Below are positions 49,501 to 60,800 of a stretch of 64,000 nt of DNA, piece after piece. Origin of the DNA: Argopecten irradians (Eukaryota > Mollusca > Bivalvia > Pectinida > Pectinidae); contig NC_091137.1 of assembly GCF_041381155.1 (NCBI RefSeq), forward strand, positions 15,619,765 through 15,683,764, written 5' to 3'. The notes below the pieces were generated by a model. The model was not told the DNA's origin, searched no databases, and was given only the letters and a program-made list of their open reading frames with translations. The position numbers were made by a program, and so were the translations under genes. Within the stretch, counting starts at the first letter, position 1. Each line of letters begins with the position of its first letter.

Positions 49501-51734
49501 ACACATTAAATTTGATAATATTGTTTAATATCCATTTATATATAGAAAGTTAATTCCTTCCAGATCAAAAAAATAAGTCAATTTCTGTATGATATTAGGA
49601 CAAATGAAAAATAAGCCACTTAAAAGTGACTTTTATTTTTATCAGACATGAAGAATTTAACATCGACGCAATTAGACGCCGGCAATATCCAATATCAAAC
49701 TGCTGGAACAGGTGGTGCGCTAAGTAGTAAGTGAACAGGTGTTACTTCATGCAGAATCATTTCAATTTTATATGGAAGTGAATCGTCGCAAAAGTTTACA
49801 TCTATCCCATCTCTCGACAATACTACAAGGCAATATTGCTCTCTCAATCACGCCATAATAGATAGATTCCTTCTGAAGTACGCATATTTGCTAGTCTTTG
49901 GAGATATCATTAGAATATAGTTATAAGCGATGTAATGTTACATTAGAAAGCGAAGAATATAGGTAGTGAATCGACCATAGTCTCATTAATTATGACTGTT
50001 ACTGCCACTTCATCAGTAAACGTATATAATGTTTAATTAAAAACATTGTTTGAAAGTTTACTTTGTTTCTAATTTATGTACAATCACTAAAGAAATGGGA
50101 GAGGTTTTTAGCCATACTATTATCATGTTGCACCAATTGTTACTTAACATTAACTGAAGTATTTAAAAAAAGAAGAACATGCTTTCTAGTTCATATGTGT
50201 GTTTCTACAGTTTTATTAATAAGGTATGTTTGTTTCCACTTAAACTGAATACTTCTCCCGTGGTATCAATACTGTATTGCCTTTCTTGTTCGGAATGCCA
50301 TATGATAAACAATAAAATGAAAATGATAAAAGGTGTTTCTGATTACATAAGTGATATTGACAAGCTCATGGCGCCTCTCATCTGACATACGGATCCATTC
50401 TGAGTTTTATTTTTTAGTCTTTTTGTACATTTATAAAACATTCCATTCAATATATGAATATAAATTGCATAGTCAAACATGCAAAACATAACAAATCAAA
50501 TAATACTATTGATTGTTTGTTGATGTGACCAGCGCAGTGTTACCTGGGAGCTGACACTGGACAGGTACAGGTGTGTACAGGGGCCACGCCTTATTGTCTG
50601 ACGAACCTAACAAACTACCACAATGGGTATCGCCACGTCATCAAAAGGTGGCTAGTAACCGAGTTATTGTAAAAGTATAACATGATTATTATTGATTATA
50701 ATAGGTGTTTATACATTAAGACGTTTAAAGGTGTAGTAAAGAAAGGATATTACTTTCACATTTGTGTCCAGAACTATGCAAGGCCATAGACAAGATTTAC
50801 ACTTATATCTGAAATGGGGATGGGGTATCTACTATTCTCGACTTTACCTGTTATCAGTATTGGGGAATATTAAACATTCAAGTATTTTTTTTGTCTAAAA
50901 AATAGGAAATAATTTCTTATTGAGCATTACACATAAATAACTATTCCATAATGTATTTTATGTGTTTTATTTTCTTCCTATTGATTAAAATATTAGTATA
51001 TCTGTCAAAACTATGTGTTATGGAAATCTGTTTCTTACGTTTTCTAGTTGTGTAAGTGAAGCTGACTGTTACCAACTCTCAAACAGAGTTATGTCGAGTC
51101 ACTGCGACCTATATAATCCGGACATTCTATACCAAAGAGACTTCTCCTGTTCGTATTGCTGTAACAAGGACTTGTGTAATGGACAAATCGTTCCCCCACT
51201 AGAAACCATGTACATTCCCAGCATAGGAAGTTCTCATATCGTGGTTCGTGAAGGTAAATGCTGTTTAGATTTGAAGAGCACATACTATTCAATTATCCAT
51301 GTTAATGGCTTTACAAGATGCAAACAAATTGAATTTCTTTTATTATAAAAGTTCGGCTTTTCCGAAAGATATGTTCGGTATTTAACAAGGATCTAAATAA
51401 TATTGAGATTACGTAAGATAGCTAATGTTATTTGTATTTTAATTTTGCAAATAATGAATACAGGATCATGACTTATACAGAAGCTTTAACTTAACTTAAC
51501 GTGAGTGGATAATTATCAAGTTGAGACCGTTTTAGACTAACGACTGTTTTGTGATCATGGGTCCTAGTCTGACTTTATTATGGATTCTTAAAATCGATCA
51601 TTTGTACAGAGCCCAGTGACGTCGATGTAAATGACTGCCGAGATGTGATGAGTGTGGACCAATGCCTCGTCTTCCCTTGTGACAATGAACACCTCGCAAG
51701 GATATACTGCAGAAACCACTGTAAACTGTGTTAG
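46574..51734 (+). CDS. Multi-domain Ly6/uPAR-like protein with C-terminal ShK-like domain (5' end missing)
   Basis: Ten exons were assembled by phase: 46574-46653, 47007-47078, 47317-47434, 47687-47778, 48653-48736, 49047-49155, 49646-49726, 50533-50647, 51048-51253, 51610-51734, about 360 residues. Three three-finger-type domains follow each other. Domain 1 (residues ~1-91) opens CSQC and closes CCDGQGCN; domain 2 (~91-186) opens CMTC and closes CCTGDFCN; after a short linker, domain 3 (~213-300) closes CCNKDLCN. The end (~322-360) is a six-cysteine ShK-like module (DCRDVMSVDQC, CRNHCKLC, stop). Domains 1 and 2 each use three exons, and the module borders are phase-1 introns, as in exon shuffling. 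These domains act as secreted or surface binding modules. The first acceptor is uncertain (46574 fits phase and the CxxC motif; 46590 has a better pyrimidine tract). The last exon shows no GPI-type hydrophobic tail. Confidence 0.85.
48362..48548. repeat. Diverged copy of the segmental-duplication start
   Basis: Lies in an intron of the plus-strand Ly6 gene. It follows the order of 28838-29000 and 34132-34290: AGGGATTCTTTTT, CAATGTTAATGTCTCTATTG, GGGGTTTCGCGC, CTCTGATTT, CAGAAAGCCAGATTTAGTATG. It keeps the 18 bp missing from duplication copy 1, so copy 2 is ancestral at that site and this segment is part of a dispersed repeat. Confidence 0.6.
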
Positions 51735-52917
51735 TTGATTGTTGTATATTTCACGGCAAATAAATTATACATTACAATATAACGCATTTTATTGGTATAA
51801 ATTTATTGGCATATCATCGTACGATTTTTTATGATCATGGGGTATAATCATCGATTATGAACCTTTGTTGAGGTTACTAGTATGTTATATCGCCCTGTTA
51901 GAATTTAATAATAACCGAGGGCGTAGCCAAAGGGTTTTATTTTAGATTCTACCAGGGTTGTATAATACCATATTGATCAAATCAAAGGCAAAATACATCA
52001 GTTATATTTATTTTTTTCTGAAACAAAAATCCATTTTACATATATACCATTGGACACTACATTTTATCAGATATTGCCATATGCCTATTTACGACTTTTA
52101 AAGAAATATGCGGAAACCAAATGACGCACATAGTTATCATTTTAGGGATCCCAGATTTTCGATTCGGAACATTATTACAAGAAGAAAGATGATCTTAGGA
52201 TACCAGCTATATGTTCGGGCTATGTAAGCTCAAGTGCATTAGTAGTATTAAGTTGGAGTTACCGAATATGGAATTACCGAGTTGATATGCTAATTATCTG
52301 TACATTACCATATATTAGCTAATCAGTGAAATATTAAAACCCATTTAATAGTGAAGTGTAAGAAACGCTTACTCGTATCAAAGTTTTGTTTTATCCATAT
52401 ACCGGAAGTCGGTTGTAATAATCATGAAATAGGCATGTAATTTACATTGCCACTGCATAGTTCCTATATGTTGCTACTAAGCCCAATGTATGATATTTTC
52501 TAATATTAACATTGGCAGTTAGGCTCTGGCATACTAATACCACAATCAAAGTTTAAGAGTTCATGCAAACACTAGGTTTTATTCAGTGTGGGACTTCTCT
52601 GAAAAAATGTTAAAATATTCTTAAAAATGATCAATATGAAAATAATATTCTAATTGAAATATTTGAAATGGATTGAAGTATTGTATTTATCTAGGTGTTT
52701 TGGTTTTATCAATAGGACTATTTTCATCTATTGCTATTGTTTAGTCCGTTGTTCAGGACAACAGACCGGAAGCCAGTGCCACCCAGTATTTTCCCGCCAA
52801 ATCTTAGGTTGTTCCATCGAATGATATTTTTCTCAATACAGACGTATAAGTTTTATTTTCATGCTTATTTTTCTATATTTCTTTTTAAAATGATAATGAC
52901 CAATTTAAATGTAAATA
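51735..52917. other. Region between the Ly6 gene 3' end and a palindrome
   Basis: AT-rich sequence that should hold the 3' UTR of the plus-strand gene at its left end; AAATAAA occurs near 51760. Nothing else was recognised. Confidence 0.4.
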
Positions 52918-53082
52918 TAAGCATTGGTTATCATATTTTTGACATGCATTGGTGTGTAAACATACATTGGGTTTTCTAGTATATATATCATGGTGCGCTA
53001 ACGCGCATCACTTGGATATTGCTAGAACACCCAATGTATGTTACACACAAATGCATGTCAAAAATATGACAACCAATGCTTA
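52918..53082. mobile_element. 165-bp near-perfect palindrome (foldback MITE-like)
   Basis: TAAGCATTGGTTATCATATT at the left pairs with the right end reading out to CCAATGCTTA at 53082. The ~61-bp arms differ at only a few positions, and the centre (GTGCGCTAACGCGCAT near 53000) continues the symmetry. No coding potential. Confidence 0.85.
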
Positions 53083-53139
53083 AATAGACTTAGTTAATTA
53101 AAATGGAGTAACGAGAAGTGTCTTATCATAAGACCGTTT

Positions 53140-53330
53140 TAAACTAGGGACCACGGTGCTACAAGCCCTCCAGCTCTGGGTTCCCGAGTTCGAATCCTAA
53201 GTTAGACAGTTGCTAGGTATTTTTCAGCGTATAAGCCTGACACGTCCTTAAATGAGCATGGCTGTTAATAAGGCGAGATACAGCCACCCCGCTTATTTAC
53301 CTTCGTTTTATTTACTTATACATGTACTAT
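53140..53330 (+). mobile_element. tRNA-derived SINE
   Basis: A B-box-like GAGTTCGAATCCTA at about 53187-53200 is preceded by a degraded A-box region and followed by a ~110-bp body. It differs from the SINE pair in the lectin intron. Borders are approximate. Confidence 0.5.
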
Positions 53331-53550
53331 ATATAATGATTTGTATAATATCATTTAGTGTTGAATCGTAATGCGTTTCCATTTTAAATTTCGACTGATA
53401 GCAACAAATCCCTAATATAAATCTAGATCACAATATCCCGACTGTTCTTTTCTTGATATATATTTTTTGAGATAGAAGAGACAAAACCATTTCGTTAATA
53501 TGCCTTTAATTACATATATTTTGACATTAAGAGACAAAATTATATGACTT

Positions 53551-56435
53551 TTAATTCTGTACAACACAAGTGTCACTGAGCGGAGTGATACGGTGGCGGT
53601 TACAGCCTGGTGTGGTACAGCAGTCCATGTAGTCTATAGCATCGCCATCCTCTATCCTGGTCGGGCTAGGGTTCCCAGCCTGAAGCTCCGCCTGCAGCGA
53701 ACTGCATTCCTAGCAATAACCACAAGCAATATATTATACAATTGTGAATAATAGCGTTTGGTCGCTTAGGGAATATAGTATTTCAAATGTATGATAAAGA
53801 CTCAATAGGAAAATGGTACAGATAATCACATCGTCAGAAAAATACAAAATATAATAAAAAATAGTTTTTAATTCAGCCTGACTTACGTGAAATTAAAATG
53901 ACTCTTGAATTAAAAAAAGAACATTGCTATGCAATGAACACGCATCAACATATCTATGTATCCTGCAGAGAATAAGCTCTACCGGATTTCGTAAGTGTAC
54001 ACATTTTATAACTTTCATAGGATAAAAAAATGCATTTTTTAAAAGTGAAAAAAAAAGAAATATCTATAGTATACGGATTCATTGTTTTTTATCAGTTTAT
54101 TAACAATTTATATTTTATAACCAAACTTACCTCTACTTTCTTGCATCCAAGATCGTAATGACATGGATTTCCATAAAAGTCTCCTATCCGTCGGTTTATG
54201 TAACATACCTGTACATAAATACACGAACTGTCGTTCCAATTGTATATATGTGAATGTAATTAAAAAACCTCTCCTATCTATCTACGTGGCTCATTGGTTT
54301 TAAATATTGCTGATCATTACCAATCCAACATAATTCGATAGGGTATCAACCCTAATATTATATCACATGTTTATAACAATGTCTGTGATAAGTTGAAAAG
54401 CATCTCATGACAGGGAAATAAAACGTCGTATTTCCTTCGGGGGAAATTTAACATCTTACTTCCCTGGGGCACGTGCCCACATATGGTGACCGCCCGTCTT
54501 TCCAATGGATTTAATTCCCTTCCAATTGTACAGCAATAACGGAAGAAATGTAAAACGTCATTTTTTACTCGTCGCAATTTGAAGTTATATCTAAATAAGT
54601 GTAGCGAATCGTGAATTTTCGGTATAATAAACGATTTCAGTCCCCGGTGGCAGTGTGATATGAAGGTTTATTAACCCTCAGATGTATTATTTCCCTTGAG
54701 CTTGCCCTCGTGAAATATAACACCTTCGGGTAAATAAACCTTCATATAACACTGCCACTGGGCCATAAATGCATATTATTATGCCACATGTTTATGACAG
54801 TGTCTGTCATTAGTTGAAAAAACGTCCCATGACAGGGAAATAAAACGTCGCATTTCCTTCGGGAGAGCCCTCGGGAAACATTACACCTTCGGGCAAATAA
54901 ACCTCCATATAACACTGCCATTGAGGCCATAAATACATACAATTATTTGCAATGGAAAGTATACTAGTACTGTAAGTATTTTTTCTCTCGAGGATTTTGC
55001 GTATACGTCTTTAATGACTTCTTCCACGGAGGATTAATACAGCGATTTGGAGCGATTTGGTCAGAACTTGTTTGTGGCGATTACTTTTCTCGATTTCTAT
55101 AGCTCGTGAAATCCGCAAGTTTTTAACATACACAAAAATAGTTTTGTTTAAAATTAAATTTTCTTTGCATAATGTATCAATTAAAAAAATAATGAGCGGT
55201 TATCCCCGTTCAAAATGAAGAGACTAAATAAAATATACTACTTTTTCTTGAATATGGTTTTAAATGGTCCTTGTACCCCATACTGAACGCAGCATCCTTC
55301 TACAATTTTGTAGTATACAGACTTGCCTCGTCTTCCTGGCAGAGATAGGTCTTGTTACATGCTAATTCGTCAGTCTCCAGCCAGCAGTCATAGCATGTCA
55401 GACGGCCAGCTGAAAGTTCACACAAATCACATCAGTCAAGGCAATTTTCATGGAAACTTAATATATATATCTGTATTAAAAACAATATATTCGGTGTTAC
55501 ATTTATATCTTAATGTTGTATTTACTATAACAGCATACATATATGTACATGTAGCTTATGACGTTTTGAAGACGCTTCAATACGCGGTTGATGTTTAGAA
55601 ACGCCTATTTCAAAGACATTTGGTCTCATCGACCAGAAGATTTGTATCGAGCTCGTCGTTCAGGAGAAAATTCTGAAGCGATGTGGTCTTTTTTAAAATA
55701 TTTTTATCCTGTGTTTCATTTGGATAATTAGGAAACGTTTTGTGATTCTTTGAGGGTTAAAAATGACGAAAGCATGAAATTAATACCCATGAAGATATTT
55801 ATTTTCGTTTTGACGCGCCATCGTCAAGTCACCTTTGGAATGTTATCTACTTCATCAAGGTAAGGTCAGGCTACCATCTTGACCGGCTGGCTACTTGACA
55901 AGGGTTTATATTGATATTGATGTGTCCGATAACGGAATTTATCTACTACCGGGATCTCTAGAGACTGGAAACGTTATAACACGTTATTACAGAAATGTAC
56001 AAAGCAGTTTTATAGATAGTATAAAAACATGGCTTACCTGTCACAGACCCGATGGCAACACCTATCAAAATAATTAAGCATGCAACTGAGGGATATCAAT
56101 TATAACCATAAGACATGACCATATTTCTGAGTAGAATTATACATGTATTCATGATTCCATTGATATATCGAAATGTCTTTTTTATATGAACCAATGTGTA
56201 ATATTAGGGTCCGTATTGATGAAGAATGTATAAAAGGTTTGATTTAAACCAATGTGTGACAATGTTGCTTGAACGCACTTTCCTGTCTTACCATTAAATA
56301 ATCATTGTTAACAATAACCGAGAACTCCTAACACCTAGTTATAGATTTCAAGGATAAAAACGAACTGATGACGAGACAACTTTGACAAAACTTACAGGCT
56401 AGGGCGAGAATCGCGACGGGAAATCTGGGTGACAT
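53551..56435 (-). CDS. Complete single-domain secreted Ly6-like (three-finger) protein
   Basis: Five coding exons on the minus strand give an uninterrupted 127-residue protein: 56396-56435, 56038-56061, 55327-55409, 54131-54208, 53551-53709. The ATG at 56433-56435 opens a signal peptide (MSPRFPVAILALA, continued by the second exon as CVAIGSVTA). The second exon is only 24 nt. The mature part begins GRLTCYDCWLE and carries the Ly6/uPAR hallmark CCTTPGCN near its end. It terminates SDTCVVQN without a hydrophobic GPI tail, so a secreted protein is likely. The third intron uses a GC donor (GACGAG/GCAAGT); all others are GT-AG. It converges on the multi-domain Ly6 gene 1.8 kb away, and both start the domain after a phase-1 intron with a similar G-R-x-x-C-x-x-C context, suggesting shared ancestry. 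Ligand unknown. Confidence 0.88.
54362..54925. repeat. Foldback and direct-repeat cluster in the Ly6 intron
   Basis: CCGGTGGCAGTGTGATATGA at about 54651 pairs with TAAATAAACCTTCATATAAC...CACTGGG ending about 54764. A third, partial copy of that arm is at about 54890-54925. Separately, 54362-54445 and 54784-54862 are direct repeats (CATGACAGGGAAATAAAACG, then TTTCCTTCGGG). This looks like nested copies of one foldback family. Confidence 0.6.
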
Positions 56436-57886
56436 GTTGGAATCTTAATCAGTACTGTAATATTAAAGAGTCACACGCCTAATGTCCCTCGCCAGCATTA
56501 TTTTACATTTAAAGTCTATTTCAAATACATACATTTTAGCAACGACAACACTGAATAAATGAAATAATGCAATATCGCGACGTCACTTTAATCAAATCAT
56601 TTTCATAGCCTAGCAAAATTTTGTTATTTCAATTGTAAAATGTTCCGTAGCTTGCACCTTTAAAATTTTTCAGGAGTAGCGCAAAAATAAGATAAGGATC
56701 TGACCAAGTATATCATAAAGGTAGTAAGCGCGAGAAACCTCTGGGATTACGTGTTAATGAATGCATCGACACGTATTCTGTATATCCATATTACAGAGTT
56801 ATCTAACATTGCGGATATGTATTGTTCGTGACTTCATGTGTTTGTGAGAGCTTACTTTTTCAGAGAAAACAAGGTCGATTTCGCTCAAATGATTAAAACG
56901 TCACCATGGATATCTGCCCGCAAGGGAACTAACTCTGTAATATGCGTCGACGACTATTAACAAATAATGCAGCCCCTATCGTACCAATCATCTATATAAT
57001 TAACGAACCTGTCTGAAACAAGACGTCCTTGTCTTTCTAAGAGGAAATCTACATCTCCTGTACATGTTCCGCTAATTGCGCCATTACCGTTACTATGTTT
57101 GCTCGACATGACCATATCATGTCGTTTTTTGCTGCGTTAATTCAGTCATTTGTTGTTTACATACTTTTATGAAATAGATTGGTTAAATAACAATAATATT
57201 CACTCATGCTAAGTAATTGTCTCATTTACTGCACCATAGAAATCACTATTCCCTTTCAGAAGTGAAAGTTGTTACCTCTGTACACAAAGCCACCTTCCCC
57301 ATCGCCACCCCAACAAGTCCAATACATGTAGCATATGGTCATTTCCGTCCGTAGTACTGGTATACCTCATGCAATATACTCATGTTTGCTGAGGCTGTAT
57401 ACCAACACAGACTTGTGACCTTACTGCATCAAATTTGAGCTTCATTTTCTAGAAAACAGGCTGAATTTTATGTTAAAAGAGGTAAACAGCTCGCAATGTT
57501 CACGTATGGAGTATTAACTTACAGTCGCAATCTTCGTAGATCTTATTGCTGCAGATTTCAAAATGGCGGGATTTTATTATTGTGAATTGAAACAAACACG
57601 TCGAGGTATGAGATGAAAATACTCTATTATATAGTGGATGTAAAGGATATGCATTTAAATGAGTTGATATTCCAATATTGCATTACGTTTTTGCAATTGA
57701 TGAAGTTGTATTACTAGCCATCCTTCATAATAGAAAATCGGATCATTTTGTATGTTGAATGCAAAAATGTACATTAGAAAGAAGATATAGGATGTAATAA
57801 AAGCGATTTGGTGAATCTCGAGCTATTGTTAGAGTTAGGGAATCCCAGGTACCACTCTAAATGATATCACATTCGATTGTCTGTCA
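56436..57886. other. Intergenic between Ly6 and PhyH genes
   Basis: Contains the upstream side of the minus-strand Ly6 gene and the 3' flank of the PhyH gene. No exon, repeat or clear promoter element was recognised. Confidence 0.4.
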
Positions 57887-60800
57887 CTACTCTGGTTTAA
57901 CTTTAACAGTCACATCGTTCTTCGGGTCAAGAAATACTTTTCCTGACAAGTCTTCTTCATTCTCACACTGCGCTATAGCACTATCAGCGACCTGGTAAGA
58001 ACACAACAGTAATGGTTAGAAATATAACGCTAGTGAGAATATGAACAAATATGTGCACTGAAGAAAGGAAACAAAAATGACTTACGGGAAAAAATTCTAC
58101 CAACTGCGTTCACAGAAATATAATTCAATAAATGTTGTATAGCTATAAACTTCAGCATAATGTCATAATCAATACCAAAACATATATAAGAAACATTATA
58201 TATACGAGTATCGATATAAAGATAAATGAAACAAATGGATATGTGTTGATTTGTTAAATAAAAAAGCACCTTTGTAACCAATATAACATTTAACTTTTCC
58301 ATTTTAAATAAAACACAATTCAAAAGACTTCCTCACAATTTACAAAAGCCGATATAGATGTGATAAAACCAATAAATCTCTTATGGTTACTTTGCGTATT
58401 CAGTCTTAGTTGATACCAAAAACGTAAATGCCAAAATAACTACATGTAGAAGCTAGCAGAAATTATCACAGGTAAAATCAGCCCTTTATACTGTAGTAGG
58501 CAAAGGGATGCTTGGCCACCCCTAGTTATAAGGTACAAATCTAGAATACCAACCTTTTGTATGGGATTGTAGTAGGCAAAGGGATGCTTGGCCACCCCTA
58601 GTTATAAGGTACAAATCTAGAATACCAACTTTTTGTATGGGATTGTAGTAGGCGAAGGGATGCTTGGCCATGGCATAGTTATAAGGTAAAAATCTAGATA
58701 ACCGACCTTTTGTATGGGATTGTAGCAGGCGAAGGGATGCTTGCCCACGGCATAGTTATAAGGTAAAAATCTAGATAATCGACCTTTTGTATGGAATTGT
58801 AGTTGGCGAAGGGATGCTTGGCCACGACAAAGTTATGAGGTAAAAATCTAGATAACCGACTTTTGTATGGGATTTATAGTAGGCGAAGGGATGCTTGGTC
58901 ACGGCATCGTTATAAGGTAAAAATCTAGATAACCGACTTTTGTATGGAATTGTAGTAGGCGAAGGGATGCTTGGCCACGGCATAGTTATAAGGAAAAAAC
59001 CAAATAACCGCCTTTTATATGGAATTGTAGTAGGCGAAGGGATGCTTTGCCACGGCAAAGTTATCAGGTAAAAATCTAGATAACCGACTTTTGTATGGGG
59101 TTATAGTAGGCGAAGGGATGTTTGGTCACGGCATCGTGTAAGGTACAAATCAAAGAAAACAACCTTTTGTATGGGATTGTTGAATAAGGGATGCTTGGCC
59201 ACGGCATCGTTATAAGGTTAACATCTAAGTAACCAACCTTTTGTATGGGATTGTAGTAGGCGAAGGGATGCTTGGCCACGGCATCGTTATAAGCGGCAGA
59301 GTAAGCTATAGCGTATGCAAGTCTTTGCTTGGAGCTTGTGTTGTTGCCACTGGAGTGAAGTAAATTAGCATGGAAGAAAATGGCATCACCTGGAAGAGAG
59401 ACAATGGGCTGCAGTTGTCGTAATCATCAAATAATCCCAGAATACCTGTAAGGAGCATTTTCATTGGCCTTAAAATTACGCTATTATCTTACAACGTAAA
59501 ATATGATGTCGTCATTTGTAACGACGTTGTCTGATTGGTTGAACCAACGGCTCAATGATTTCATAGAAAACACGGAATTCGATTGGATGTTAAGGATTAA
59601 CTTGAATAGATTTTATGTCAGGACGTATAACACAAAACATCACTATGCTCTCAATGTAAACCTCTTCGCTTGTATACTTATACTTAAAATACACAGTTTT
59701 TTTGTGTTATACCTCCATAACTTAAACAAGCTTTAAAGTTAAACCTTTAATATCACGATGGATTTTGACGAACTTGACTCAATTTTGATAGTAGGTTATT
59801 ACAAATGCCATCTATGAAAGCAGTTTGCATCTAGATTTCGCTTTGATGCCATTTTCACGATGATAACAAACAGCACACACTACAAACAAGTAAAAACAGT
59901 CACCGGAAGTCCCCTAAAGGTCACCGCGCACGGGTCATGGAAGGCAGAAACCTGCGCGTGGGACTTGGTTTTTTTTTTTTTTTTTTTGAAATCTGTGCTA
60001 TTTTCCCCTTCCTTTCCCTTTTTCCCTTTTCTCTCTATTTTCTCTTACTTTGATATCTCTTCTATCGTTTAAGACCATCTGCATGTCTGTATCTTGATAA
60101 TTAAGCTCACAACGACAGGTTTCCGGGCACACACTAAAATCCGGATTTCAGACCTCAATTTTTGACTTATTTGGGCATGTTCAAAGGTGATTTGTGACGT
60201 CACTAATGCAATGACCGAATCGATATTGACATGCTATATAGGGATGAACATCTTCTTTTCAAAAAACTAGTATTTAGTTTTCTACGGTCTCAGTGGGGCT
60301 CCATAAGGGTGCATGAAATGGGGCAAATGCATAATTACGCATAAATACGTTACGGCCGTCCAAAGGATATAACCATCTACACGAATAATCTTATCATTGT
60401 TGGTCATTTTTAAAAACACATGGTTGAATATTCAAGGAAGAGTACTAAGGCCAAAACGTCACTACAATTGATTGTCCAAACTGAATAAGCAAATGTTCTT
60501 ATTTGATCATAAAGCATTTGCAAGAGTTTCTTTGATTTGTGTTCATAATGAAATCAGCAAAATGATCCAAAATCTATTAGCCAAAATAAACGGATCCTGC
60601 TATCAGTAAAATATATTCTCGAAATCATATTGCTAGTATATAAACTATAAAATCGTTGCAATTAAAATTAAATTATTTCATCTAAATTAAACCTTGATTT
60701 AGCTCAACATATTCAAGCTTCAGTTTCTCTTTCAGCTTAGACACTCTCTCAGGCTCCGCCATTTGTTCGCCTTCGTAAAAGCCGTGATCTAACCGGCCAC

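Noticed and set aside
58771..59279. Repetitive proline-rich minus-strand proteins
   Set aside because: Frame-shifted readings of the PhyH exon-end array; only 59238-59389 is a supported exon.
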